From contig NZ_JAFKJN010000017.1 of assembly GCF_017305915.1 (NCBI RefSeq), forward strand, positions 62,001 through 126,000: a stretch of 64,000 nucleotides of DNA, in the 5' to 3' direction. The notes beneath the pieces are model-generated. The model was not told where the DNA came from. It saw only the letters and a program-made list of their open reading frames with translations, and searched no databases. Position 1 is the first letter of the stretch, and each line of letters opens with the position of its first letter. A program made the position numbers and the translations under genes. The stretch is from Reyranella sp. Its GTDB lineage: Bacteria > Pseudomonadota > Alphaproteobacteria > Reyranellales > Reyranellaceae. Shown in pieces: positions 1 through 8,315 of the stretch.

Positions 1-106
1 CGCCCCACAGGCCGAACCAGCCGTGGGCCTTGCGCACCCAGCGTACGAAGGCGAGCCTGCGGTTCACCCGCAGGCTCCCCAGCTTCCCAGCCGAAGCGTC
101 GACCAT
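1..106 (-). CDS. PepSY-associated transmembrane protein, N-terminal fragment (partial)
   Basis: Only the first 35 codons are inside the window; the gene runs off the left edge. The visible residues include RRLAFVRWVRKAHGWFGLWG, the basic stretch plus start of the first membrane helix typical of PepSY-associated TM proteins found next to siderophore receptors. The ATG overlaps the stop of the upstream hydroxylase gene as TGATG, so translation is probably coupled. In known TonB/PKHD/PepSY operons the PepSY protein is thought to reduce or release siderophore iron at the inner membrane; that role is inferred from context. Confidence 0.6.
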   Translation of the reverse strand, partial: MVDASAGKLGSLRVNRRLAFVRWVRKAHGWFGLWG

Positions 107-789
107 CAGGTCTCGCTCCATTGCCGTACGAGATTGTGATAGCAGCCGATCAGCGATCGGCGGGCCGCCTCGTCCGCATTGGTCTGGTTGAGCCGTTGGA
201 TAGCGCCGTCCATGTCGTAGAGCAAGGCGCGCTGCTGGTCGTCGCGGATCAGGCTCTGCACCCAGAAGAAGCACGAGGTCCGCACGCCGCGTGTGATCGG
301 CGTCACCTGGTGCAGGCTGGTGGCCGGATAGACCACCATGTCGCCCGCCGGCAGCTTGATCGCATGGCGGCCGTAGGTGTCCTCGACGATCAAGTCGCCG
401 CCGTCATAGTCGTCGGGATTGGTGAGGAACAGCGTCGCCGACACGTCGGTACGGATCTTGCGTCCGTCGTGCGGATGGATGCGCACGCTGCCGTCGATAT
501 GCGCGCCGAAGGTCATGCCCTCGCCGTAGCGGTTGAACATCAGCGGATACATCACGTTGGGCAGCACGGCGCTGATGAACAGCGGGTTGCGCTCGAGCGC
601 CGGCACGACGATGCGCTGGCACGCGAGCGCCACTTCCGAGCGCTCGTCGATCTGCTGGTTGAACTTGACCGGCGCGCCCTGGTAGCCCGCCGTCACCCGT
701 CCATCGACCCACGCATTGGCGCGATCGAGCCGCTCCCGCAGGCTGACCAGTTGCGCGGCGTCGAGGACATTGGGGATGCAGACCAGCAT
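106..789 (-). CDS. Fe(II)/2-oxoglutarate-dependent PKHD-type hydroxylase (PiuC/YbiX family)
   Basis: The 227-aa length is normal for the PiuC/YbiX family. The metal-binding HxD is visible in FGAHIDGSVR near residue 97, the distal histidine in TSLHQVTP near residue 160, and the 2-oxoglutarate-binding arginine in RGVRTSCFFW just after. The family is soluble, uses Fe(II) and 2-oxoglutarate, and is almost always found beside catecholate-type siderophore receptors, though the substrate is not settled. The gene starts 18 bp after the TonB receptor gene and overlaps the next gene by one base, so the three form one iron-uptake operon. Confidence 0.9.
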   Translation of the reverse strand: MLVCIPNVLDAAQLVSLRERLDRANAWVDGRVTAGYQGAPVKFNQQIDERSEVALACQRIVVPALERNPLFISAVLPNVMYPLMFNRYGEGMTFGAHIDGSVRIHPHDGRKIRTDVSATLFLTNPDDYDGGDLIVEDTYGRHAIKLPAGDMVVYPATSLHQVTPITRGVRTSCFFWVQSLIRDDQQRALLYDMDGAIQRLNQTNADEAARRSLIGCYHNLVRQWSET

Positions 790-807
790 GGTTCGTTCAC
801 TGGCTTC

Positions 808-3075
808 CTACATCCGGTAGTTCAGGCTGAGCATGGCGGTCAAACCCGACCCCGGCACGCCGCGGCCGCCGTCCGACGCCATGACCTGCTCGAAGTAGTA
901 GGCGTTCGTCAGGTTGAAGACGTTGAGACGGACGTCGTACTTGTCCTGCCTGTAGGCCGCGGTCGCATCGAGCCGGATGTAGTCCGGCACGATCACCGTG
1001 TTGGTGTTGTTGGCGTAACGCAGGCCCTGATAGGTCGGGCCGCCGCCGATCTCCCACACCTTGTCGAAGGTGTAGGTCGTCCACAGCGTCATGGAATCGC
1101 GCGGCGTGTTGAGCGGGATCATGCCCGTCGTGTTGACGCCGATGCCGTTGGTGATGCGCGCGTCGAGCAGCGTATAGCCGCCCCACACCTGCCATTCCGG
1201 GGTGATGCGGCCGGCGATGCCGGCCCGGGCCCCCTTGACCTGAACGGTGCCCTGGGCGCTGTAGGTGCCGTCGGCATTCTGCGTGCGCGCATTCTGCTTG
1301 GTGATCTGGAACAGCGCGCCGTTCAGCGACAGGCCGCCGTTGAACAAGTCGTACTTGGCGCCGACCTCGAACGCCTCGTTCTGCTCCGGCGGCAAGGGTG
1401 CGGTCGAGCCGGTCGTCGAGACGAGCTGCTCGAGCGAGGGATTGAACGAAGTGCTGTAGGAGAAATAGTAGGTCTGCACCTTGTCCGGCTGATACAGCGC
1501 GCCGGCGCGGACGCTCACGAAGTTGATCTGCTGCTGCATGTACGGCGTCGCCGTGCTGCCTGCCGTGTTGGCGAGGTTGATCGAGTTGCCGATCTGCGCC
1601 CAATAGGAATCGAAGCGCACGCCGCCCACCAGCTTGACCTCCGGCAGGACCTGGATGGTGTCGTTGATGTACGGCGCGAAGGCCCAGGCCTCGCCGGTCG
1701 CGAGGTTGCCGTAGGTCTGGCCGAGGGCATTCGAGTTGGCGGTCGTGAAGCCGGTCGGCACGCAGCCGACGATGCCGGCGGCCTGGACGACGTTGTTGCA
1801 GCGCCCGGTTCGCGTGAGGCCCTGGTTGCGGTAGCTGTCGTAGTCGATCTCGAAGCCGGCCAGCAGGTTGTGCGAGAACGGGCCGGTATCGAACTTGGCG
1901 TTCAGCTCGGTCTGGTTGGTCACGGTGAAGTCGTCGATCCGGCGGTCGCGGCTGATCTGACGAATGTACAGGGCCGACGCGTCCTGCGGGCCGAACAGGG
2001 TCGGCGTGAACACGCCGGCGTTGTTGAGCACGCCGACGGCGGAGCCGGAGGTTTGTCGAATGTTGGAGCCGGTATAGAGGAACTGCGTCTGGTTGCGCAG
2101 GCTGAGGTTCTTGTTGAACTTGTGATCGACCGTCGTGTTCAGCATGACGGTGTCGGTGTCGGTGTAGTCGTCGTTCAGGCCGTAGTTGTTGTTGCGAGGC
2201 GGCTGCAGCAGGTAGCCGTTGTACGACGGGAAGCCGTAGTCGGCCTTGTCGTGGTTGTGCAGCAGCAGTCCCGTCAGGGTGATCTCGGTCGGCCCGCCGA
2301 TGCCGAACTTGAGCGACGGCGAGAAGCCGAAGTCCATCACGTCGGTCAGGTCGCGGGTCGAGGCCTTGCCGCGCTGGAACATCATGTTAACGCGCGCCGC
2401 AGCGTCGGTGTCGACCGGCGTGTTCACGTCGGCGGTGAAACGGGTCAGTCCGTTGGTGGTGGCCGCGGCGCCGAACTCGACCGCCCTGGCCAGCGACGGC
2501 TTCTTCAGCACCTGGTTGATCACGCCGCCGGTCGAGCCGCGGCCGAACAGCATCGACGAGGGGCCCATCAGGATCTCGACCTGCTCGTAGGCGAAGATGT
2601 CGCGATAGTACTGGCCGCGGTCGCGCATGCCGTCGAGATAGAGGTCGGTCCGCGCCGAGAAGCCGTTGAGGTTGATGTTGTTGCCGATCGTCCCGCCCTC
2701 GGCCGCGCCGAGCGTCAGGCCGGGCACGTTGCGGATGGCGCTCTGGAACGAGGTGGCGCCCTGCGACTGCATCAGCGCCTTGTTGATGATGGTGATCGAC
2801 TGCGGGATGTCGCGGACCTCACCGCCCAGGCGCTGGATCGACGCCGGCGGCGGTGCGAAGTCGTCGCTCGGCCGCGTGCCGGTCACGGTGACCGGCGCCA
2901 TGGTCGGTTGATTGGGGGTCGGCTGATTGGGCGTCGTCCCCGGTGCCGGCTGGGTGGCCGGGCCGGGCGGCGGAGCGGCCGGAGCCTGGGCCTCGGTCTG
3001 CTGAGCCAGGGCGGCGACAGGTGCCATGAGCAACCCGACCATGGCGGTCTTCGCCGGTACGCGACGCTTCTTCAT
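808..3075 (-). CDS. TonB-dependent siderophore receptor (Fiu/PiuA-like)
   Basis: An outer-membrane ferric-siderophore receptor of 755 aa. A signal peptide covers about residues 1-24 and ends in ALA-QQ. It is followed by a proline-rich stretch with a short TPNQP repeat and a TonB-box-like APVTVTG near residue 60. The plug domain runs to about residue 210 (DIPQSITIINKALM, LYLDGMRDRGQYYRDIF, LFGRGSTGGVINQ). The rest is a TonB beta-barrel ending in LSLNYRM. The last residue is methionine rather than the usual terminal aromatic, with tyrosine two positions before. It is first in an operon with the PKHD hydroxylase and PepSY protein, downstream of two Fur-like palindromes, which supports iron-repressed expression. 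Confidence 0.93.
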   Translation of the reverse strand: MKKRRVPAKTAMVGLLMAPVAALAQQTEAQAPAAPPPGPATQPAPGTTPNQPTPNQPTMAPVTVTGTRPSDDFAPPPASIQRLGGEVRDIPQSITIINKALMQSQGATSFQSAIRNVPGLTLGAAEGGTIGNNINLNGFSARTDLYLDGMRDRGQYYRDIFAYEQVEILMGPSSMLFGRGSTGGVINQVLKKPSLARAVEFGAAATTNGLTRFTADVNTPVDTDAAARVNMMFQRGKASTRDLTDVMDFGFSPSLKFGIGGPTEITLTGLLLHNHDKADYGFPSYNGYLLQPPRNNNYGLNDDYTDTDTVMLNTTVDHKFNKNLSLRNQTQFLYTGSNIRQTSGSAVGVLNNAGVFTPTLFGPQDASALYIRQISRDRRIDDFTVTNQTELNAKFDTGPFSHNLLAGFEIDYDSYRNQGLTRTGRCNNVVQAAGIVGCVPTGFTTANSNALGQTYGNLATGEAWAFAPYINDTIQVLPEVKLVGGVRFDSYWAQIGNSINLANTAGSTATPYMQQQINFVSVRAGALYQPDKVQTYYFSYSTSFNPSLEQLVSTTGSTAPLPPEQNEAFEVGAKYDLFNGGLSLNGALFQITKQNARTQNADGTYSAQGTVQVKGARAGIAGRITPEWQVWGGYTLLDARITNGIGVNTTGMIPLNTPRDSMTLWTTYTFDKVWEIGGGPTYQGLRYANNTNTVIVPDYIRLDATAAYRQDKYDVRLNVFNLTNAYYFEQVMASDGGRGVPGSGLTAMLSLNYRM

Positions 3076-3096
3076 CGATCCCCCAAAACGCCTATC

Positions 3097-3111
3097 TGCG
3101 AATGATTAGCA
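3097..3111 (-). promoter_or_regulatory. Fur-like 15-bp palindrome 1, upstream of the TonB receptor
   Basis: TGCGAATGATTAGCA is a 7-1-7 palindrome of the form TGCnAAT-n-ATTnGCA. It matches 12 of 15 positions of the classical Fur motif TGATAATNATTATCA. It sits 22 bp upstream of the receptor start codon, where a repressor would block the promoter or early transcript. Seen in sequence; that Fur (or another iron regulator) binds is inferred. Confidence 0.6.
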
Positions 3112-3126
3112 TCTGCATAAGGAGAA

Positions 3127-3141
3127 TGCGAATCGTTCGCA
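3127..3141 (-). promoter_or_regulatory. Fur-like 15-bp palindrome 2, upstream of the TonB receptor
   Basis: TGCGAATCGTTCGCA has perfect 6-bp arms. Its first seven bases equal those of the first palindrome, and it begins exactly 30 bp away, about three helical turns. Two phased copies suggest cooperative dimer binding at the receptor promoter. Confidence 0.55.
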
Positions 3142-3150
3142 AATAACTTT

Positions 3151-4116
3151 TTAGGAGACGTTCCGCCGTGCGCGCAGGCCCGAGGCGAAGAAGGCGGCGC
3201 CGAACATCATCAGCAGCAGGCCTGCGCCCATGGCCAGCCGGGTCGACCAGTGCTGCTCGGGCGCGTCGTCGACGATCAACGGCCGCACCTGCGGCTCATC
3301 CGGGCGGTAGCGCACGGTGGCTTGACGGACCGTGAGCTGGCCGTTCTGGGTGATCTTGTTCCAGTAGGCCTCGCTGATCGGGATCGGGCCGTAGTGATGG
3401 ACCGCCCCCTGCCCATCCTTCCAGGCCAGCCGGACACTGTAGCCCGTCTTCGCCGGGGTGGCGTCGACGATGTCGGCCGTGACCTCCTGCCCACCCATGG
3501 CGACCGAATCGGCGGACCGGCCCGCCGACCAGGCGCTGAACGCCAGGAACCCTCCGACCACCAGCAACCCCAGCCCGACGAAGGTGCGTTTGGGCGGCAG
3601 CGGCTGCGCCGGCGCGGCGGTGATGGTCCGCCGCCCGCGCCCGCGCCGCGGCAGCAGGGTCATCGCCGCGAAGCCCGCCCAGCCCGCGAGGGCCGCGTAG
3701 CCGGCGGCCGCCAGCCAGCTCTGCAGCGAGGCCAGCCGCGCGCTGGCGTCGGAGGTGATCACCGGCACGGCGGACTCGTCGTCCAGTACCTTCACCGGCA
3801 CCGGGATCAGGCGCACCTGGTCGCCGTTCACGATCGTGCGGGCGAGGCTGTCGGAGATCGGCACCTTGCGGAAGGTATGCGTCTTGCCGTCCTTGCCCTG
3901 CCAGGTGAGGTCGACCGACAGCTCCTGCTCGACGAAGCGCGGCCGCCAGCCGTCGGCGGCGAGCGGCATCTTGCGCTGGTACTGCGCGCCGGCGATCTGC
4001 GCGGTCGTGGCATAGCCCTCGTCGAGCACGCGCTGCATCTGCCGGCGATTGTCCCAGCTGCCCAGCACCACCAGCGTGGCCACGATGGCGATCAGGAGGA
4101 GAAGTGTGCGACCCAC
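3151..4116 (-). CDS. Membrane protein with two DUF3592-like extracytoplasmic repeats
   Basis: A 321-aa protein with about four hydrophobic helices (near residues 4-20, 134-155, 178-196 and 290-312). Two similar extracytoplasmic segments, about 30-115 and 205-285, share the pattern 'V.L.W.gkdGk.H.f..vpISds' (DLTWQGKDGKTHTFRKVPIS and RLAWKDGQGAVHHYGPIPIS). This internal duplication suggests two DUF3592-type beta domains, each between two membrane helices. No catalytic motif is visible. It is transcribed in the same direction as the TonB operon, but the Fur-like sites lie between, so it is probably a separate unit. Function unknown. Confidence 0.65.
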   Translation of the reverse strand: MGRTLLLLIAIVATLVVLGSWDNRRQMQRVLDEGYATTAQIAGAQYQRKMPLAADGWRPRFVEQELSVDLTWQGKDGKTHTFRKVPISDSLARTIVNGDQVRLIPVPVKVLDDESAVPVITSDASARLASLQSWLAAAGYAALAGWAGFAAMTLLPRRGRGRRTITAAPAQPLPPKRTFVGLGLLVVGGFLAFSAWSAGRSADSVAMGGQEVTADIVDATPAKTGYSVRLAWKDGQGAVHHYGPIPISEAYWNKITQNGQLTVRQATVRYRPDEPQVRPLIVDDAPEQHWSTRLAMGAGLLLMMFGAAFFASGLRARRNVS

Positions 4117-4149
4117 GGCATCCTACGCTTGGCCGCTATGGGCCCGCAG

Positions 4150-4226
4150 TGGCGACCCCGGCGTGACTCGAACACGCAACATCCTGCTTAGAAGGCAGGT
4201 GCTCTATCCAGTTGAGCTACGGGGTC
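4150..4226 (-). tRNA. tRNA-Arg (anticodon TCT)
   Basis: A full cloverleaf of 77 nt including an encoded 3' CCA. The acceptor stem is GACCCCG/CGGGGTC with discriminator G. The anticodon stem-loop is CCTGC-CTTCTAA-GCAGG, which puts TCT in the anticodon position, and the T arm has GTTCGAGTC. It lies 4 bp beyond the stop codon of the complex I subunit gene, on the same strand. Confidence 0.95.
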
Positions 4227-4230
4227 GTGC

Positions 4231-4533
4231 TCAATGCGTCCAGCGGCCGACGCGATTGTAGGCGAAATTGTCGGCGTAGGCCTTGGCTCTGATGGCGCGT
4301 TCGCGCGGCATCTCGACCGTGTACTGCCAGCCGTTCTTCTCGGCGTGGGCCTTGGCTTCGTCGAGCGTGGCGAAGCGGAGCTGCACCTGCTGCATGGTGT
4401 CGCGCGAGGCGGTCCAGCCCATCAGCGGATCGACCTCCTTGCGGGTCGGCTCGCTCTCGAGCACCCACAGGTGGGTCTTGGCGACGCCCGACTGCATGGC
4501 CGTCTTGGCCGGCTTGTAGATGCGAACCTTCAT
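4231..4533 (-). CDS. ETC complex I accessory subunit (NDUFS4/18 kDa-like)
   Basis: A 100-aa protein starting MKVRIYKPAKTAMQSG. It contains LWVLESEP, DPLMGWTASRDTMQQVQLRF and YADNFAYNRVGRWTH, the hallmark blocks of the ETC_C1 NDUFA4/NDUFS4 family (PF04800). This is an accessory subunit of NADH:ubiquinone oxidoreductase found in alphaproteobacteria and mitochondria. It covers the family length with no targeting extension, as usual for bacterial members. It lies between tRNA-Pro and tRNA-Arg, all on the minus strand. Confidence 0.9.
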   Translation of the reverse strand: MKVRIYKPAKTAMQSGVAKTHLWVLESEPTRKEVDPLMGWTASRDTMQQVQLRFATLDEAKAHAEKNGWQYTVEMPRERAIRAKAYADNFAYNRVGRWTH

Positions 4534-4559
4534 CGGTCTCCACTTACTCGGCGGAAGCG

Positions 4560-4636
4560 TGGTCGGGGCGGCCGGATTTGAACCGACGACCTTCTGCGCC
4601 CAAGGCAGACGCGCTACCAGACTGCGCTACGCCCCG
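4560..4636 (-). tRNA. tRNA-Pro (anticodon TGG)
   Basis: A 77-nt cloverleaf including encoded CCA. The acceptor stem is CGGGGCG/CGCCCCG with discriminator A. The anticodon arm TCTGC-CTTGGGC-GCAGA gives anticodon TGG. The T arm has GTTCAAATC. Confidence 0.95.
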
Positions 4637-4720
4637 CCGTAAACACTTGATGATGCGGGGTTTCTACCAGTGGCGAGGCCGCCTCGAAAGCGCAAATTCC
4701 GGGTGCTACAGTAGGTCATC

Positions 4721-5128
4721 ATGTTCGACCAGACGCCCGAGCAAGGCCGGCCAGGCCGCGTGCCCTCGATCAATGTGCTGGGCGGACCGCTCCAGCCCTG
4801 CTCCGCCGAGCCGCTGACCGGCTTCTATCGCGATGGCTGCTGCAATACCGGCCGCGAGGACATCGGCCTGCACACGGTTTGCGCGGTCATGACGACGGAG
4901 TTCCTGGCCTTCTCCAAGGCGGCCGGCAACGACCTGTCGACGCCGATGCCGGAATACGGCTTCGCCGGCCTGAAGCCGGGCGACCGCTGGTGCCTGTGCG
5001 CCGCGCGCTGGAAGGAGGCGCTCGACGCGGGCTCGGCGCCCCAGGTCGTGCTCGAGGCCACCCATGCGGTGACCCTGCAGATCGTGCCGCTCGCAGAGCT
5101 AAAGAAGTACGCCGCTACGCCTCTATGA
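4721..5128 (+). CDS. DUF2237 family protein
   Basis: A 135-aa protein with the family core NVLGGPLQPCS...TGFYRDGCCNTGREDIGLHTVCA and GDRWCLCAARWKEAL...VVLEATH. Conserved cysteines occur in the PLQPCS, GCCNTG and WCLC positions. DUF2237 proteins are small, soluble and of unknown function. The ATG at 4721 is the first in frame. The 3' end overlaps the converging NTF2-like gene by 14 bp. Confidence 0.85.
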   Translation: MFDQTPEQGRPGRVPSINVLGGPLQPCSAEPLTGFYRDGCCNTGREDIGLHTVCAVMTTEFLAFSKAAGNDLSTPMPEYGFAGLKPGDRWCLCAARWKEALDAGSAPQVVLEATHAVTLQIVPLAELKKYAATPL

Positions 5129-5480
5129 ACTGATAGCCGGTGCGGATGCGGCCGTCCTCGCCCAGCACCAGGAAATCGAAGCCGATCGAGATCGCCTCGC
5201 CGCCGGCGGCCGGCACCATCTCCCAGCGCAGCTTGATCGCGCCGTGATGGCCGTCGACGCCATCGCGCAGGCGGAAGACGTTGCCCTTCTCCTTCACCCA
5301 TTTCTCGTAGGCGTTGGCGACGCGGGTCTCGATGCCGGCGTAGCCTACGGCCTCGATCGTGCGGGCGAGATGATGCGCGTCCTCCTGCCAGAGTTCGCGG
5401 ATGGCGAGCCGGCGGCGCTCGCGATCGGGCTCGTTCCAGATGTTGACGTAGCGGTCGACGAAGGTGGCAATGTCGGTCAT
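5115..5480 (-). CDS. SnoaL/NTF2-like protein
   Basis: A 121-aa protein from MTDIATFVDRYVNIWNEPDRERRR. The start is chosen because AAGGAG lies 8 bp upstream and the domain begins here; the open frame continues further upstream without homology. The pattern of an N-terminal helix with YVNIWNEPD..R, then WQEDAHH, then beta strands ending DGRIRTGYQFIEA is typical of SnoaL-like polyketide-cyclase/ketosteroid-isomerase-fold proteins. No specific substrate can be assigned. Confidence 0.75.
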   Translation of the reverse strand: MTDIATFVDRYVNIWNEPDRERRRLAIRELWQEDAHHLARTIEAVGYAGIETRVANAYEKWVKEKGNVFRLRDGVDGHHGAIKLRWEMVPAAGGEAISIGFDFLVLGEDGRIRTGYQFIEA

Positions 5481-5552
5481 GTCGAAGTCTCCTTGTCGAC
5501 CCGAGATGCCGACACGGCAACGGAGTCGCGATGACATGCGAGGTAATTGCGT

Positions 5553-6212
5553 ATGAAAAGCTGGCCCACGATCGGCGGCGCGCTCGCCGACTATGTCGAC
5601 AGGAACTGGTTGCGCGACACGCCGCTCAAGAGCCGTCTGCGCGAGGAGACGGCGAAGCTGCCGCAGGCCGGCATGCAGATCTCCGCCCACCAGGGCCAGC
5701 AGATGGCCCTGCTCGCCCGCGCGGTCGGCGCCAGGCGTGCCGTCGAGGTCGGCACCTTCACCGGCTATTCGGCGCTGTGCGTCGCCGAGGCCCTGCCGGC
5801 CGACGGCAAGCTGTGGTGCTGCGACATCAGCGAGCAATGGACCGGCATCGGCCGCCGCTACTGGAAGGAAGCCGGCGTCGACGGCAAGATCGAGCTCACC
5901 GTGGGACCCGCCCTGAAGACCCTCGACGGCCTGCTCGCCCAAGGCCTGGCGCGCCAGCTCGACATGGCCTTCATCGACGCCAACAAGGACGAGTACGACG
6001 CCTACTACGAGCGCTGCCTTACCCTGCTGCGCCAGGGCGGCCTGATCCTGATCGACAACGTGCTGTGGGGCGGCTCGGTGATCGACCGCGACGACAAGAC
6101 CGCCGACACCAAGGCGATCCGTGCGTTGAACGCCAAGCTCAAGACCGACGAGCGGGTCGACCTCACCCTGTTCGCGGTCGGCGACGGCATGACCGCTGCG
6201 TTGAAACGCTAA
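5553..6212 (+). CDS. SAM-dependent O-methyltransferase (caffeoyl-CoA/COMT type)
   Basis: A 219-aa protein with the class I SAM motif VEVGTFTGYSALCVAEAL near residue 65, an acidic motif I-post in WCCDIS, and the metal-site region MAFIDANKDEYDAYYE followed by GGLILIDNVLWGG. This is the usual family 3 O-methyltransferase layout (COG4122), a cation-dependent enzyme that methylates catechol-like hydroxyls. The ATG at 5553 is preferred over a TTG six bases earlier because GAGGT lies 8 bp before it. The DCC-family gene begins 4 bp downstream, so they are probably co-transcribed. Confidence 0.88.
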   Translation: MKSWPTIGGALADYVDRNWLRDTPLKSRLREETAKLPQAGMQISAHQGQQMALLARAVGARRAVEVGTFTGYSALCVAEALPADGKLWCCDISEQWTGIGRRYWKEAGVDGKIELTVGPALKTLDGLLAQGLARQLDMAFIDANKDEYDAYYERCLTLLRQGGLILIDNVLWGGSVIDRDDKTADTKAIRALNAKLKTDERVDLTLFAVGDGMTAALKR

Positions 6213-6216
6213 CGGC

Positions 6217-6657
6217 ATGTATAGCTGGCGCGAAGATCCGTCGGTGCCGGCGTTCGCCGACGACCGGCCAGTCCTGATCTTCGACGGTCATTGCGTGCTC
6301 TGCTCCGCCTTCGCGCAGCTCATCCTGCGTCACGACCGGGCGCGCCGCTTCCGCCTGCTGGCGGCGCAGACACCGCTGGGTATCGCCCTCTACCGCCATC
6401 TCGGCCTGCATCCGACCGACTACGAGACCAACATCCTGCTCGAGGACGGCCGGGCGTGGCTCAAGTCGGAGGGCTCGATCCGCGTGTTCGAGCGGCTGGG
6501 CTTTCCCTGGTCGCTGATGACGGTCGCGCGCGTGCTGCCGCTCAGGGTGCGCGACTGGCTCTACGAGATCGTCGCGCGCAACCGGCTGCGCTGGTTCGGC
6601 CGGCGCGCCGTCTGCTACCGGCCCGATCCGGCGGAGACCGACCGGTTCCTGGCATGA
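6217..6657 (+). CDS. Thiol-disulfide oxidoreductase-like DCC family protein (DUF393)
   Basis: A 146-aa protein with the family signature FDGHCVLCSAFAQLILRHD near residue 24, including the CxxC pair, then RRFRLLAAQTPLG and a C-terminal RLRWFGRR.VCYRP. DCC proteins have a thioredoxin-like fold and uncertain function. It overlaps the next gene by four bases (ATGA), so the two are translationally coupled. Confidence 0.88.
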   Translation: MYSWREDPSVPAFADDRPVLIFDGHCVLCSAFAQLILRHDRARRFRLLAAQTPLGIALYRHLGLHPTDYETNILLEDGRAWLKSEGSIRVFERLGFPWSLMTVARVLPLRVRDWLYEIVARNRLRWFGRRAVCYRPDPAETDRFLA

Positions 6658-8315
6658 TGCTGCGGGTCCTGATCGTCGGCGGCTACGGCATCTTCGGCGG
6701 CCGCATCGTCGAGCTCCTGAAGGACGAGCCGCGGCTCGAGCTGATCGTCGCCGGCCGCTCGCCGGAGCGAGCCAAGGCGTTCTGCGCGCAACAGGTCGCC
6801 ACGGCCAGGCTCGTGCCCGCGGTGTTCGATCGCAACGGCGATCTCGCGGGTCATCTCGCGACGCTGCGGCCCGATCTCCTGGTCGATGCCAGCGGCCCCT
6901 ATCAAGCCTATGGCGAAGGGCGCTACCGGGTGATCGAGGCGTGCATCGCCGCTGGCGTGCCCTATCTCGACCTCGCCGACGGCGCCGAGTTCGTCGACGG
7001 CGTCCAGGGCCTGGATGCCGAGGCGCGCGCCGCGCAAATCTTCGTCCTGTCCGGTGTCTCGAGCTTTCCCGTGCTGACGGCCGCGGCGACGCGCCGGCTG
7101 GCGAGCGGCCTGGCGCGGGTCGAATCGATCCGCGCCGGCATCGCGCCGTCGCCTTACGCCATCGTCGGCGAGAACGTGATCCGGGCCATCACCGGCTATG
7201 CCGGACAGCCGACCCGCCTGCGCCGCGACGGCCAGTCGGCGACCGGCTATCCCTTCACCGAGCAGATGCGCTTCACCATCGCGCCGCCGGGCCGGGTGCC
7301 GGTGCGCAACACCCTGTTCTCGCTGGTCGAGGTTCCCGACCTCAGGGTGCTGGCACCGCTCTGGCCCGAGGCGCGGACGATCTGGATGGGCGCGGGCCCC
7401 GTCCCGGAGTCGCTGCATCGCGCGCTGATCGCGCTGGCCTGGTTGGTGCGCTGGCGGGTGCTGCCGTCGCTGCTGCCGATGGCGCCGCTGGTGCATTGGG
7501 TCTCCAACCATGTCGGCTGGGGCGAGCATCGCGGCGGCATGTTCGTAGAGGTCGACGGCGTCGATGCGGCAGGTCGGCTGGTCATCCGCTCCTGGCATCT
7601 GCTCGCCGATGGCGACGACGGGCCGCTCATCCCGTCGATGGCGGTCGAGGCCATCGTCCGCCGGATGCTGGAAGGGCAGCGGCCCGCCGTGGGTGCGCGC
7701 GCCGCGGTGCACGACCTCGAGCTCGAGGACTACGACAAGTTGTTCGCCTGCCGCGCCATCAGGACCGGCCTTCGCGACGAAACCGACGGGCCGCCGCTCT
7801 ACGGGCAAGTGCTCGGCGCGAGCTGGGGCGCGCTGCCGGCGGCGGTGCGCGCGATGCACGACGGAGCAACGCACGCCGTAGGCAGTGCCCAAGTCGAGCG
7901 CGGCACCGGCTGGCTCTCCCGCCTGGTCGGCGCCCTGATCGGCTTTCCCGCTTCAGGCAAGGACGTGCCGCTGCGTGTCGACTTCGCCCAGGCCGACGAC
8001 GGCGAGACCTGGACCCGCACCTTCGATGGCCGCTCATTTTCGAGCCGCCAGTACCTGGGCAGCGGCCGATGGGAGCGGCTGCTGTGCGAGCGCTTCGGGC
8101 CCCTGACCTTCGCCATGGCATTGGTTCCGGAAGACGGGCGGATGCATCTCGTGCTGCGCGGCTGGACGGTGCTCGGCGTGCCGATGCCGATGTGGCTCTG
8201 CCCGCGCTCGGCGTCCTACGAGGAGGGGGACGACCGCTTTCGTTTTCATGTCGAGATCAGCCATCCCCTGACCGGGCTGATCGTGCGCTATCGGGGCTGG
8301 CTCGAAGCCCGTTAG
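6654..8315 (+). CDS. Saccharopine dehydrogenase-like NADP-binding protein fused to DUF4166
   Basis: A 553-aa protein. Residues 1-125 form a Rossmann domain with VLIVGGYGIFGGRIVELL and LLVDASGPYQAYG, as in saccharopine dehydrogenase-type reductases. A central part follows (about 130-360), then a C-terminal DUF4166 domain (about 385-553) from LYGQVLGASWGALPAAVRAMH to FHVEISHPLTGLIVRYRGWL. The start MMLRV overlaps the DCC gene stop. DUF4166 is often found in such fusions, but the reaction is unknown. The order O-methyltransferase, DCC, then reductase/DUF4166 looks like an operon. It converges with the DUF192 gene and overlaps it by 4 bp. Confidence 0.82.
   Translation: MMLRVLIVGGYGIFGGRIVELLKDEPRLELIVAGRSPERAKAFCAQQVATARLVPAVFDRNGDLAGHLATLRPDLLVDASGPYQAYGEGRYRVIEACIAAGVPYLDLADGAEFVDGVQGLDAEARAAQIFVLSGVSSFPVLTAAATRRLASGLARVESIRAGIAPSPYAIVGENVIRAITGYAGQPTRLRRDGQSATGYPFTEQMRFTIAPPGRVPVRNTLFSLVEVPDLRVLAPLWPEARTIWMGAGPVPESLHRALIALAWLVRWRVLPSLLPMAPLVHWVSNHVGWGEHRGGMFVEVDGVDAAGRLVIRSWHLLADGDDGPLIPSMAVEAIVRRMLEGQRPAVGARAAVHDLELEDYDKLFACRAIRTGLRDETDGPPLYGQVLGASWGALPAAVRAMHDGATHAVGSAQVERGTGWLSRLVGALIGFPASGKDVPLRVDFAQADDGETWTRTFDGRSFSSRQYLGSGRWERLLCERFGPLTFAMALVPEDGRMHLVLRGWTVLGVPMPMWLCPRSASYEEGDDRFRFHVEISHPLTGLIVRYRGWLEAR

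Noticed and set aside
121..3105. A 994-codon open frame on the plus strand
   Set aside because: It is antisense to the TonB receptor and hydroxylase genes, rich in Arg/Val/Asp/His repeats typical of GC-rich shadow frames, and has no family pattern.
5481..6218. N-terminal extension of the NTF2-like gene
   Set aside because: It is antisense to the O-methyltransferase gene, and a good ribosome-binding site marks the start at 5480.
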